Assembly: GCA_963726575.1 (NCBI GenBank)
Contig: CAVSCR010000005.1
Location: forward strand, 124,001-188,000
From: CAVSCR01 sp963726575
GTDB taxonomy: Bacteria; Actinomycetota; Actinomycetes; JAHEKZ01
Reading direction: 5' to 3'
DNA: 64,000 bases
The first letter of the stretch is position 1, and each line of letters starts with the position of its first letter. The notes under the pieces were generated by a model that made no database searches, was not told the origin of the DNA, and worked only from the letters and a program-made list of their open reading frames with translations. The position numbers were made by a program, and so were the translations under genes. Below are positions 25,910-35,400 of the stretch, piece by piece.

Positions 25910-26036
25910 ACGCGGGAGGATAGGGGGCGGCGAGGCGCCGACGATGGGCCGGGTAGCGACGGCCGTCGCGCACGATGAGCATCCGCCCTTTCCCCGTGTG
26001 GGGCACTACACGGCGGAGATTCGTTGCGCACGGTGC

Positions 26037-26082
26037 TTGACATCACCGCGCACCTGGGGGAGATTTCCCACAATCGGTTGCA
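26037..26082 (+). promoter_or_regulatory. Promoter and LacI operator for the ABC importer operon
   Basis: -35 TTGACA (26037-26042), 17-bp spacer, -10 GAGATT (26060-26065), then after 3 nt CACAATCGGTTGCA (26069-26082), whose CAATCGGTTG core matches the operators at 24781 and 26193. The spacing of all elements is the same as in the M24 promoter on the other side of the regulator gene. The leader from here to the importer start codon is about 100 bp. Confidence 0.6.
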
Positions 26083-26183
26083 GAGGCTGTCGGACGTCGC
26101 CCTTGGACTTCTCGTCGGCCACCGGGAGTCGCGTCCTGGCCTAGGGGCAACCAAGCGGACCAAAAGGAATGGGGAACCGGCAG

Positions 26184-27431
26184 ATGACCAAGCGCAATCG
26201 GTTGCGGACCGCGTGGCTCACAGTCTTCGGCACGTTCGTGCTTCTCGCGGTGGCCGCCTGCACGGGGAGCAGCGGCGGCGCCACGAGCGCGTCCCCGGGA
26301 ACGACTGCGCCCCTGGTGATCGGCGCATCCCTGTCCCTTACGGGTGACTTTGCCGACTCGGGCCAGGCGGTGGAGAAGGGTTACCAGCTGTGGGCCGACA
26401 CGGTGAATGCCAGCGGAGGCATCCTCGGCCGCCAGGTCCAGATGAAGATCGTCGACGACGCCTCGAGCCCCACACAGGTGATCACGAACTACCAGACCCT
26501 GATCAACAAGGACAAGGTTGACCTCGTGTTCGGCCCGTTCTCGAGCCTCTTGACCCTGCCGGCGGCGCAGGTGGCCAAGCGCTACGGCTACTCCTTCATC
26601 GAGCCGGCCGGGGGCGGGCCGACTGTCTTCGCTGCGAAGCTCGACAACCTCTTCTTCGTCCAGCCAGCGCCGGTCGTGCAGTCCGGGCTCGTCTTCGCCG
26701 ACTGGGTGCTTTCGCTCCCAGCGGCGCAGCGTCCCAAGACTGCTGCGTACGCCGAGTTGGACGACCCGTTCTCGGCGCCGATCGCCGAGGCGATCCGTTT
26801 GAAGTTCGAGGCGAACGGGATCAAGACCGTGTCCAAGCAGGTCTACTCCGCGGAGACCCGGGACCTGACCCCGGTCATGGCCAAGGTGGCGGCTGCCAAT
26901 CCTGACGTGCTCGTCAGTGGAACCCAGAGCGAGGACGCCTACGCACAGGTGAAGTCCCTCGTGCAGCTCGGGTTCAACCCGAAGTTCATGTACATGTCGA
27001 ACGGCGCGAACTCGCCGTTGGAGTTCCCGAAGCAGGTCGGCGCCAACAATGTCAACGGAATCTTCTCGGGCGCGGACTGGTTCCCCGGCTCAAAGGCCGC
27101 CGGAAGTGCGGACTTCGCGAAGGCCTACATCGCCAAGTACGGCGGTACCGAACAGCAGATCGACCCCTCGTCGGCCGAGGCTTACGCGTGCGGCCAGTTG
27201 CTCCAGCAGGTCGCCGAGAAGACGGGCAAGATCGACAACCAGACGATCATCACGACGCTGCACTCCGGCACGTGGCCGACGGTTGTGGGCGACCTCAGCT
27301 GGAACGCCTACGGACAGCCGACCGGTTCGTTCAGCCTGGTGCAGTGGATCAACGGTCAGCTCCTGCCCGTGTACCCGGCCGACGTCTCGCAAGCCCAGCC
27401 CGTGTACCCGAAGCCCAACTGGGGTGGGTGA
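26184..27431 (+). CDS. ABC importer substrate-binding lipoprotein, LivK/branched-chain amino acid type
   Basis: 415 residues. A lipoprotein signal with lipobox LLAVAACTG leads into a type I periplasmic-binding fold: LVIGASLSLTGDFADSGQAV, GYQLWADTVNASGGILGR, VDLVFGPFSSLLTLPAAQVA. It would be anchored to the outer face of the membrane and deliver ligand to the LivH-LivM-like permease. The ATG at 26184 is chosen because the ATG at 26169 sits directly on its AAGGA. The family also takes up amides, urea, aromatic acids and short organic acids, so an amino acid is not certain. First gene of a five-gene transporter operon. Confidence 0.9.
   Translation: MTKRNRLRTAWLTVFGTFVLLAVAACTGSSGGATSASPGTTAPLVIGASLSLTGDFADSGQAVEKGYQLWADTVNASGGILGRQVQMKIVDDASSPTQVITNYQTLINKDKVDLVFGPFSSLLTLPAAQVAKRYGYSFIEPAGGGPTVFAAKLDNLFFVQPAPVVQSGLVFADWVLSLPAAQRPKTAAYAELDDPFSAPIAEAIRLKFEANGIKTVSKQVYSAETRDLTPVMAKVAAANPDVLVSGTQSEDAYAQVKSLVQLGFNPKFMYMSNGANSPLEFPKQVGANNVNGIFSGADWFPGSKAAGSADFAKAYIAKYGGTEQQIDPSSAEAYACGQLLQQVAEKTGKIDNQTIITTLHSGTWPTVVGDLSWNAYGQPTGSFSLVQWINGQLLPVYPADVSQAQPVYPKPNWGG
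26193..26206. promoter_or_regulatory. LacI operator inside the start of the binding-protein gene
   Basis: CGCAATCGGTTGCG, a 14-bp palindrome with one T-G pair, lies 9 bases into the binding-protein coding sequence and 124 bp downstream of the operator at 26069. Two operators at this distance could allow looping or a roadblock to elongation. Confidence 0.55.
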
Positions 27432-27440
27432 TCGCGGGAC

Positions 27441-28319
27441 GTGCATGCTCTGGTCCAAGGCGTAATCCTTGGCATCCTCACGGGTGGCGTGTATGCACTG
27501 ATGGCGTCGGGCCAGACGCTCATCTTCGGCATCATGAAGGTGGTCAACCTCGCCCAGGGCGCGCTGGTGATCTTCTCGGCGTATCTCGCCTACTCGCTGT
27601 TCACCTCGTTCGGTGTCGATCCACTGCTCGCGATTCCGATCACGACTCTCGCGATGTTCGGGCTCGGCGTCCTGATCCAGGTGGCCTTCCTTCGTCCGCT
27701 CAAGCGTGAGGACGCGGCCCAGCTCAGTCTCCTGGTGACCTTCGCGGTCGCCCTGCTGCTGGAAGGCGTCATGAGTGCCGTCTGGAAGACGGACTACCGC
27801 AGCATCAACACCGGATATGCCAACTCGAGCTGGGCTCTGCTCGGCTTCCAGTTCCCCATCGTCCGGGTAATCGCCTTCGTACTTTCTCTCGTCGCCCTGG
27901 GGTTGCTGTTCCTGCTGCTCAACCGCACCAAGTTCGGACGAGCGGTCAGAGCGACGGTTCAGAACCCGATGTCAGCGCAGCTGCTGGGGGTGGAGTCCAA
28001 GCGCGTGGCTGCACTCGGCTTCGGGATCGGTGCTGCGACGGCGGCTGCCGCCGGGTCGGTATACGGACTTCTGTATCCGTTCAACTCCGGTAGCCACTAC
28101 GACCTCATCTCCGAACTTCTCTCCATCGTTGTGTTGGGTGGGCTCGGCAGCGTCGGTGGTGCGGTGATCGCCGCTCTCATCGTCTCGACCTCGGCGGCAG
28201 TCGTGGCCACGACGATCTCGCCGGTCTGGTCCAGCTTCACGTTCTTCGTGATCTTGATCCTCGTGCTCGTCATCCGTCCCCAGGGACTGTTCGGGACGGT
28301 CGAACGAGGAGCCATATGA
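27441..28319 (+). CDS. ABC importer permease, LivH type
   Basis: 292 residues with about eight membrane helices. GGVYALMASGQTLIFGIMKVV (first helices) and the C-terminal GGLGSVGGAVIAAL are LivH hallmarks, and RAVRATVQNPMSAQLLGV is the EAA-like loop contacting the ATPase. It forms the transmembrane channel with the LivM protein. The GTG start lies 9 bp beyond the binding-protein stop and its own stop overlaps the next start (ATGA). Confidence 0.93.
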   Translation: MHALVQGVILGILTGGVYALMASGQTLIFGIMKVVNLAQGALVIFSAYLAYSLFTSFGVDPLLAIPITTLAMFGLGVLIQVAFLRPLKREDAAQLSLLVTFAVALLLEGVMSAVWKTDYRSINTGYANSSWALLGFQFPIVRVIAFVLSLVALGLLFLLLNRTKFGRAVRATVQNPMSAQLLGVESKRVAALGFGIGAATAAAAGSVYGLLYPFNSGSHYDLISELLSIVVLGGLGSVGGAVIAALIVSTSAAVVATTISPVWSSFTFFVILILVLVIRPQGLFGTVERGAI

Positions 28320-29365
28320 CGCGTTCCGGTCTGGTTCGGGGTGGCCTGTTCGCCGCCGTCCTGGTGAGCCTGCCCCTCTTCGGCCTGCAGCACTGGGTCC
28401 TCAACCTGCTCATCTTCACTCTCATGTACGCGGGCCTGTCGAGTGCGTGGAACCTGGTCGGTGGTTTCGCCGGCTACCCGTCGCTCGGACACGCGGCATT
28501 CTTCGGGTTCGGTGCCTACTTCGTCGCGTTGTGGTTCCAGCACCATCAGGTGACGAGCGGGTACGAGCCGTTCCTGTTGCTGCCCCTCGCGGGCCTGGCG
28601 GCCGCGCTCGTTGGCGTGCCGTTCGCCTACGTTTCCATGCGGACCCGAGCCGATGTCTTCGCCATCGTCACGATCACCTTGTTGTTCGTTGCACAGACGC
28701 TTGCGTACAACCTGAGCAGCTTGACCGGCGGTGCCCAGGGCGTCGCCTTGCCCATCGCGCCATTTGCGCTCCGCAGATACGAGTGGCCGTTCTACTACGC
28801 CATGCTCGGGGTTCTTCTGCTCTCGCTGCTGATCACCTTCGCCACGATTCGTTCCAAGGTCGGCCTGTCGCTGGACTCGATCGCTGCTGATGAGGACAAG
28901 GCACTCGGGGTGGGCGTCCACGTGCAGGGGGTCAAGGTCACCACCTTCGCGGTCAGCGTCGGTCTTGTCGCGATGGCCGGGGGAGTCTGGGCGTACTACC
29001 AGACCTTCATCTACCCAGGCTTCGCTATCGACCCGCTGATCACGATCGGCATGGTGCTGATGACCTTCCTCGGCGGGCGGGCGACGCTATGGGGGCCTGT
29101 CCTGGGTGCCTTCATCCTGGTTCCGGTGCAGCAGTACCTCGCCTACCAGCTGGGCGCCAACCAGCTCTACCTGATCGCCTACGCGGTGGTGTTCCTGCTG
29201 ATCATGCTGCTCATGCCTCGGGGGATCCTCCCGACCATCCACGACCGACTGAGGCGGCGGAGGCAGATTCAACAGGCGGCCACCAGCGACCTGTCTGCGG
29301 AGCCAACGCCTGCCAGCGGACCAGGCAGCCAAGCCGTACCCGTGCCAAAGGGCGGTGACGTATGA
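28316..29365 (+). CDS. ABC importer permease, LivM type
   Basis: 349 residues, about nine membrane helices. AWNLVGGFAGYPSLGHAAFFGFGAY (in part) and FLGGRATLWGPVLGAFILV are LivM signatures. An Ala/Pro/Gly-rich cytoplasmic tail of about 40 residues follows the last helix. It starts in a 4-nt ATGA overlap with the LivH-type gene and ends in one with the ATPase gene, showing tight coupling of the subunits. Confidence 0.93.
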   Translation: MTRSGLVRGGLFAAVLVSLPLFGLQHWVLNLLIFTLMYAGLSSAWNLVGGFAGYPSLGHAAFFGFGAYFVALWFQHHQVTSGYEPFLLLPLAGLAAALVGVPFAYVSMRTRADVFAIVTITLLFVAQTLAYNLSSLTGGAQGVALPIAPFALRRYEWPFYYAMLGVLLLSLLITFATIRSKVGLSLDSIAADEDKALGVGVHVQGVKVTTFAVSVGLVAMAGGVWAYYQTFIYPGFAIDPLITIGMVLMTFLGGRATLWGPVLGAFILVPVQQYLAYQLGANQLYLIAYAVVFLLIMLLMPRGILPTIHDRLRRRRQIQQAATSDLSAEPTPASGPGSQAVPVPKGGDV

Positions 29366-30093
29366 GCGCCCTTCTCGAGGTCGAGTCCGCCCGAAAGTCC
29401 TTCGGGGGGATCCGTGCCGTCGACGATTGCTCGCTCGCTGTTGCGCAGGGAAGCGTCACCGCGCTGATCGGTCCGAACGGGTCGGGAAAGACCACGTTGT
29501 TCAACCTGATCACCGGGTATCTCAAGGCCGATTCCGGTTCGTTCCGTTTTCGCGGCAACGATGTGACCGGCGCTGATCCAGGTCGGTTGTACCGACACGG
29601 CCTGACGCGCACCTTCCAGCAGGCTCGTGTCTTTCCGCACATGAGCGTCCTGGAGAACCTGGTGGTAGCTGGCGGCTACGACTGGCGGCGACTGTTCAGC
29701 CCGCGCGTGGCAGGTCGCGACCGCGAGCTGGCCCAGGACCTGCTCGCGGAGTTCCGGCTCGACGCGGTGGCCGACCTGCGAGCTGCCGAGCTTTCCTACG
29801 GTCAGCGCAAGCTGCTCGAGTTTGCCGCCGTGCTGATGAGCCAGCCGACACTGGTGTTGCTCGACGAGCCGACCGCCGGAGTCAACCCGGTCATGATCGA
29901 GACGATGGAGCGGCACATCCGCGACCGCCACGAGCGCGGTGTCACCTTCCTCATCGTCGAGCACGACATGCAGTTCGTGATGCGGCTCTGTGACCCGGTC
30001 GTCGTGCTGGACAACGGGCGCGAGATCTTCAGCGGGCACCCTGCCGAGGTACAGCAGAACGCGGCCGTCCTCGACGCGTACCTGGGCACCTGA
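29362..30093 (+). CDS. ABC importer ATPase, LivG type
   Basis: 243 residues. Walker A GPNGSGKTT, Q-loop FQQARVFPHMSV, signature LSYGQRKLLEFA (LSYG in place of LSGG, usual in LivG), Walker B LVLLDEPTAGVNP and switch His in IVEHDMQFV. It hydrolyses ATP on the cytoplasmic side to drive import. It starts inside the LivM-type stop and ends 1 bp before the LivF-type start. Confidence 0.94.
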   Translation: MSALLEVESARKSFGGIRAVDDCSLAVAQGSVTALIGPNGSGKTTLFNLITGYLKADSGSFRFRGNDVTGADPGRLYRHGLTRTFQQARVFPHMSVLENLVVAGGYDWRRLFSPRVAGRDRELAQDLLAEFRLDAVADLRAAELSYGQRKLLEFAAVLMSQPTLVLLDEPTAGVNPVMIETMERHIRDRHERGVTFLIVEHDMQFVMRLCDPVVVLDNGREIFSGHPAEVQQNAAVLDAYLGT

Positions 30094-30094
30094 C

Positions 30095-30841
30095 GTGGAT
30101 GCCATCGTGCGCGTCGAAGGGGTCGTCGCCGGCTACGGCGCCGGCGACATCCTCAAGGGTGTCGACCTCGAGGTGGAACGGGGCAAGGTGACGTGTCTCA
30201 TCGGTCCAAACGGTGCGGGAAAATCGACGGTGCTCAAGACGGTGAGCGGAGTCCTGCGGCCGTCGAAGGGCAAGGTGTTCCTCGGAGACCGGGAGATCAG
30301 TCGGCTCTCGCCACGGGCGCGCCTACTGCTGGGGGTCGTGCACGTACCACAGGAGCGCAGCCTGTTCCCCGCCATGACGGTGATGGACAACCTGCTGATG
30401 GGCGGGTACGTCATCAAGGACAAGCGTCTCGTCAGGGATCGGGTGGCTGAGGCGATCGCGACATTTCCGATCTGCCAGGAACGCTCCAGCGCGCACGCGG
30501 GGTCGTTGTCCGGAGGCGAGCAGAAGCAGGTAGAACTGGCGAGAACTCTCGTGCTCGATCCCTTGGTCATCCTGCTCGATGAGCCGTCGATCGGACTGGA
30601 TCCCAAGTCGAGGGCGTTGGTGTTCGCCAGCATCACGCAGTTGGCGCATGCGGGCCGCACCGTGGTGCTGGTCGAGCAGAACGCTCGCTCCGGTCTGGCT
30701 GTGGCCGACCATGGTGCCGTCCTCGAATCCGGACGAGTGCGCCTGCGCGCCAGCGGACGCGCACTTCTCGACGACCCCGAGGTGGCGCGCTTGTACCTGG
30801 GCAGCGCCATGCCACATCAACCTCCCCCACCACCGGCTTGA
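30095..30841 (+). CDS. ABC importer ATPase, LivF type
   Basis: 248 residues from GTG 30095. Walker A GPNGAGKST, VPQERSLFPAMTVMDNL (Q-loop region typical of LivF), signature LSGGEQKQVELAR, Walker B LVILLDEPSIGLDP and switch region VVLVEQNARSGL. It pairs with the LivG-type ATPase. A short Pro-rich tail ends the protein. The next gene follows 25 bp later, so the dehydrogenase is probably co-transcribed with the importer. Confidence 0.93.
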   Translation: MDAIVRVEGVVAGYGAGDILKGVDLEVERGKVTCLIGPNGAGKSTVLKTVSGVLRPSKGKVFLGDREISRLSPRARLLLGVVHVPQERSLFPAMTVMDNLLMGGYVIKDKRLVRDRVAEAIATFPICQERSSAHAGSLSGGEQKQVELARTLVLDPLVILLDEPSIGLDPKSRALVFASITQLAHAGRTVVLVEQNARSGLAVADHGAVLESGRVRLRASGRALLDDPEVARLYLGSAMPHQPPPPPA

Positions 30842-30866
30842 CGTCACGAGACGGAGCAGACCTGTC

Positions 30867-31805
30867 ATGAACTTCACCGATGGTCCGACGATCGGCTGGA
30901 TCGGCACCGGTCGAATGGGCCACGCGATGGCGCACCGCCTCCTCCTGGCCGGTCGCCCGGTAAGCATCTGGAACCGGACGCGCGCCAAAGCCGAGGACCT
31001 CGCTGCGAGCGGCGGCGTGCTGGTCGACTCCGTATCCGACCTGGCCGGCATGGACGTGGTCTTCACGATGGTCTCGGCGGACGCCGACCTGGAGCAGGTG
31101 ACCCTTGGGGAGGGTGGGCTGCTTCGGCAGGGGGCCAGCCCCCGTGTCGTCGTCGACTCGAGCACGGTGTCTGCGGCCACGTCTGCACAGGTCCGCGTCG
31201 CGGCCGACGCCCGCGGCGTCACTTTCCTCGCTGCCCCGGTGAGCGGAAACGCGAAGGTCGTGAAGGCCGGCATGCTCTCGATCGCGGTGTCCGGCCCACG
31301 GGACGCCTTTGATGCAGTGACACCCCTGTTGTCCGAGATCGGGCGATCGGTCACCTACGTCGGCGACAGTGAGCAGGCGCGGTTGGTGAAGCTGGCGCAC
31401 AACATCTTCCTCGGGGTTGTCACGCAGTCACTTGCCGAGATCGTGGTGCTGGCCGAACGCGGGGGAGTGCCCCGCAGCTCGTTCATGGAGTTCATGAATG
31501 GATCGGTGATGGGTTCGGTGTTCTCCGGCTACAAGACTCCGGCCATCGTCAACCTCGACCTGACTCCGACGTTCACCACCGAGCTGCTGCGAAAGGACTT
31601 CGACTACGGCCTGGCCGCTGGCCGCGAACTGGGCGTGCCGCTGCCAGTCGCAGCGATCACGCATCAGCTCGTCCAGGCCGCGATCGGCCGCGGGCATGCG
31701 GCAGACGACTTCGTGGCGCTGCTCCTCGAGGAAGCGAAGAACGCCGGGTTCGAATTGGAACCAGAGAACATCGCCGTATCCGACGGACTGACGCCTCCGC
31801 AATAG
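30867..31805 (+). CDS. NAD(P)-dependent 3-hydroxyisobutyrate-dehydrogenase-type oxidoreductase
   Basis: 312 residues. The Rossmann motif GWIGTGRMGHAMAHRLLLAG is followed by the beta-hydroxyacid dehydrogenase loop SVTGLDAPVSG-like FLAAPVSGNAKVVKAGMLSI, and the catalytic Lys lies in ARLVKLAHNIFLG (the usual K..NN has K..HN here). RKDFDYGLAAGRELGVPLPV is typical of the family. It would oxidise a hydroxyacid to a semialdehyde, which the aldehyde dehydrogenase of the M24 operon could then take further. Last gene of the importer operon. Confidence 0.87.
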   Translation: MNFTDGPTIGWIGTGRMGHAMAHRLLLAGRPVSIWNRTRAKAEDLAASGGVLVDSVSDLAGMDVVFTMVSADADLEQVTLGEGGLLRQGASPRVVVDSSTVSAATSAQVRVAADARGVTFLAAPVSGNAKVVKAGMLSIAVSGPRDAFDAVTPLLSEIGRSVTYVGDSEQARLVKLAHNIFLGVVTQSLAEIVVLAERGGVPRSSFMEFMNGSVMGSVFSGYKTPAIVNLDLTPTFTTELLRKDFDYGLAAGRELGVPLPVAAITHQLVQAAIGRGHAADDFVALLLEEAKNAGFELEPENIAVSDGLTPPQ

Positions 31806-31910
31806 CCGACTCATTGGACGATCCGCCTGCGACGCATCACCGGTTCGGCCGCAGGTAGGTTGCTGCGCTAGCCTGAGCGGGCCGCGCGGCTCCGGTCGCG
31901 ACGTGCTCCC

Positions 31911-31985
31911 GGGCGATTAGCTCAGCGGGAGAGCGCTTCGTTCACACCGAAGAGGTCACTGGTTCGATCCCAGTATCGCCCACCA
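31911..31985 (+). tRNA. tRNA-Val(CAC)
   Basis: Acceptor GGGCGAT/ATCGCCC, D-arm AGCTCAGCGGGAGAGC, anticodon arm CTTCG TTCACAC CGAAG giving CAC, T-arm GGTTCGATCC. CCA is encoded (31983-31985). Fragments of a serine recombinase and other genes follow directly, consistent with use as an integration site in the past. Confidence 0.96.
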
Positions 31986-32061
31986 CGTTTCCGCAGGTCA
32001 GCGCCCGTTTCGGTCCCCTTCAGTTGGTCGCGTGCCCGTATCCGTGCCACTACCGGTGCCG

Positions 32062-32145
32062 GTGCCTACTGAGGCCGCGGCCCGGGCTCTGATCGATCAG
32101 CAGCTGGTCGAGGCGGGCTGGGTGGTGCAGGACTGGCCGACGTGA
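32062..32145 (+). pseudogene. Possible N-terminal remnant of a type I restriction (HsdR-like) protein
   Basis: A 27-codon frame VPTEAAARALIDQQLVEAGW followed by VVQDWPT and a stop. It resembles the first residues of HsdR/helicase proteins, in which an EA..R..ID.QL..AGW segment opens the protein. Nothing of the rest remains. The match is short and rests on memory of the family only. Confidence 0.35.
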
Positions 32146-32298
32146 GTCTGGGTGTCACTCGCGAGACCCGAGGCCTCGACCAGTACATCGACGTCTTCGG
32201 GGTTTCGCACCATCGGCGAAGTCGGTGAACCCCACCAGTTCGCAGAACAACACCGACACGATCCGGCGCTCCCGCGCCCTCGGTGCTGCGTCTGCTGC
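32146..32298 (-). pseudogene. Fragment of a class III adenylate cyclase gene
   Basis: On the minus strand RERRIVSVLFCELVGFTDFA is the start of a class III cyclase domain, including the first metal-binding Asp/Glu region. The continuation NPEDVDVLVEASGLAS is in another frame, so the fragment is also frameshifted. It lies head to head with the larger cyclase gene at 32421 and closely resembles its cyclase start, suggesting a broken former paralogue. Confidence 0.6.
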
Positions 32299-32318
32299 CT
32301 CGCCATCAGCCCACCCTT

Positions 32319-32411
32319 CGCCGCGCTTGTGGTCGGAAGGGCGGGCGGCCATCGGTGTTGACCCCGGAGAAGCTGGCCACCGCCAAGGCGATGTACGCGG
32401 CGGGTCAGTAG
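32319..32411 (+). pseudogene. Serine recombinase (resolvase/invertase) fragment
   Basis: The frame reads RRACGRKGGRPSVLTPEKLA then TAKAMYAAGQ and a TAG. GRKGGRPSVLTPEKL..A..MY..GQ is the hinge leading to the C-terminal helix-turn-helix of Tn3-type resolvases and invertases; the helix-turn-helix itself is missing and the catalytic N-terminal domain is gone. It is evidence of a former mobile element next to tRNA-Val(CAC). Confidence 0.65.
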
Positions 32412-32420
32412 GGTCCGGAC

Positions 32421-35400
32421 GTGATCATCTGCGGGGCGTGCGGGACGGAGAACCCGGACGGCTTCAAGTTCTGCGGCGAGTGCGCCACCCCGTTGCAGCC
32501 GGCTCGATCGGTTGCGGAGGAGCGCAAGGTCGTCACCTCGCTGTTCTGTGACCTGGTGGCGTTCACGGCCATGTCTGAGGCCGCCGACCCCGAGGACGTC
32601 CATGCGGTCCTTGGCCGGTACTTCGCGGCCGCCCGGGCGGCGATCGGGGCGTTCGGCGGGACGGTGGAGAAGTTCATCGGTGACGCCGTCGTCGGCGTGT
32701 TCGGCGTCCCAGCAGCCCACGAGGACGACCCGGAGCGGGCGGTGCGGGCCGGGCTGAGGATCGTCGAAGCCGTCGAAGGGCTGACCCGGCCCGACGCCTC
32801 CCCGCTGCAGCTGCGGGTAGGGGTCAACACAGGTGAGGCGCTGGTTCGCCTCGACGTCACCCCCGGCTCCGGCGAGGGCTTCTTCACGGGGGATGCGGTC
32901 AACACTGCCGCGCGCATCCAGTCGGTGGCACCGGTCATGGGGGTGGCGGTCGGGACAGACCACGTTCGAGGCGACGAAGTCGGTGTTCGACTACGTCGAG
33001 CTGGAGCCGGCGACGGTGAAGGGGAAGTCGGAGCCGGTACAGGTGTGGCAGGCGGTGGCGCCGCTGGCCCGGTTCGGCACCGACGTCACCCGCCGGCACG
33101 ACTCCCCGTTGGTGGGCCGGGAGATCGACCTGGCCCTGCTCAAGGGAGTGTTTGACAAGACGGTGGCGTCGGCGTCGCCGCAGCTGGTGACCATCGTCGG
33201 CGAGCCTGGCCTCGGGAAGTCTCGGCTGGTCGCTGAGCTGTTCGCCCACGTCGACGCCCAAGCGGGTCTGGTGACCTGGCGGCAGGGCCGCTGCCTGCCG
33301 TATGGGGACGGGATCACGTTCTGGGCGCTGGGGGAGATCGTCAAGGCCCACGCCGGCGTCTACGACACCGACACAGCTGACGTGGCCGTGGCGAAGCTCG
33401 ACGCCGTCCTGCCCGACATCGACGAACGGAACTGGCTACGGCAACGCCTGCTCCCGCTGCTGGGCATGGAAGCGTCCTCCACCGCAGAGCAGAGTGAGTT
33501 GTTCACCGCTTGGCGACGGTTCCTGGAGCACGTCGCCGATGCCGGCCCGACGGTGGTGGTGTTCGAGGACCTTCACTGGGCCGACCCGGCCCTGCTCGCC
33601 TTCATCGAGCACCTGGCACAACGCGCGGAGGAAGTGCCACTGCTGATCGTCGCAACCGCACGGCCGGAGTTCTTCGACCAGCACCCGGATTACGGCCGCG
33701 GGCTGCGCAACACCACCACCATCAACCTCACTCCACTGACCGACCAGGAGACCCGGCGGATGGTGTCGGCCCTGCTACAGACCGTCGCCGTGCCGGAGGA
33801 GCTGCTGGCACCGCTGGTGGAGCGGGCAGGCGGGAACCCCTTGTTCGCCGAGGAGTACGTGCGGCTGCTGCAGGACCGGGACTTGATCGAACGAGTCGAC
33901 GACCAGGTGCAACTGAGACCGGATGCGGAGCTGCCGCTGCCGGACAACGTCCAGGCCCTGATCGCAGCTCGTCTGGACACGTTGCCGCCGGACCGCAAGT
34001 CGTTGTTGGCCGACGCCGCCGCGGTCGGCAAGGTGTTCTGGGCCGGTGCCGTGGCCACCATGGCGAACCGGGACGAGGGCGAAGTGATCGAGGCGATGCG
34101 GGAGCTGTCCCGCAAGGAGCTGATCCGCCCCGTGCGTACTTCTTCGATGTCCGGGCAGGCGGAGTACACGTTCTGGCACGTCCTCACCCGTGACGTGGCG
34201 TACGCGCAGCTGCCCCGCCGCTCTCGTGCCGCCCGGCACGTTGCCGCCGCCAGATGGGTCGAACAGCAGACGCAGAATCGAGTGGAGGACCTAGCAGATG
34301 TGTTGGTCTACCACTACTCCACGGCACTGGACCTGGCGCTCGCCACGGGTGACGTCGAGCTCGCAGAGCGTGCCCGACCGGCCGCTGTGACGTACCTTGA
34401 GATGGCCGGAGAACGGGCAGTAGGGCTGGACACGTCCTCGGCCACGATCCTGTTGTCACGTGCGGTCGAGCTCATGCCCGAGGACCACCCCGGCAGATCC
34501 CGAATCTTGGTCACCTACGGCAAGGCCTTGCTGCACGCTGGCCGAACGGCAGACGCCGCACCGGTGCTGGAGCAAGCGCTGGCATTGTTCGAAGTTGCCG
34601 GGGACGCGCGCGGGGCCGCGACGACCCTCAACCAGCTTGGTCTGGTGTACGAGCGGCGCAACGACCCCCGCTGGGTCAAGTTGCCGCGGCAAGCATGGAG
34701 CATGCTGCAAGGGGAGCCGCCCGGGGTGGAGCACGTTCAGGCGCTCACCGAGCTGGCAGCCACAGCGATGATCACGAACCGCCACCACGATGCGATTGAA
34801 CATGCCGATCAAGCGGTGGCCCTAGCAGCGCGGCTCCGCATGGAGGTCCCCGCACGAGCTCTCGGGTTCCGCGCCATAGCGCGATCCCAACTGGGCGACG
34901 AGACCGGGTTGGATGACATGCACCATGCGATTGCGCTTGCGACCGCCGCCGGCCAGGGACGCGAGGTGGCCGTGATGTCGCTCAACCTCGCTGGCGAAAT
35001 CGATCTGCGGGTCGGCCCGGCCGCCGGACTCAAGGCGAGTCGGGAAGGCATCGCGTACGCCAGGACAAGAGGTCTGAACGACACGGCCGACATGATGGAG
35101 GCCGGAAGTCTTGACTGCCTGCTGGACCTCGGACGACTCGATGAGGCCATCAACCTGGCCACCGATCTTGCCGCCTCGCTCGAAACATCTGGGAACATCC
35201 GGACGCTGCTGTGGACGATGAGCTCCCAAGTCAGGGCTCTGGCTCTGAGCGGAGACGAGAGCAAGCTCCTGGAGTTCCTGACCCGACTCGATGCCGCAGC
35301 GCCAGCAGATTCCGAGAGTCCGGAGAGCTTCGCCATCGGGTACGGGGCGGCTGCCTTAGGCCATGCGGCCCTCGGCCGCGATGACCGCGCCGTGGAGCTC

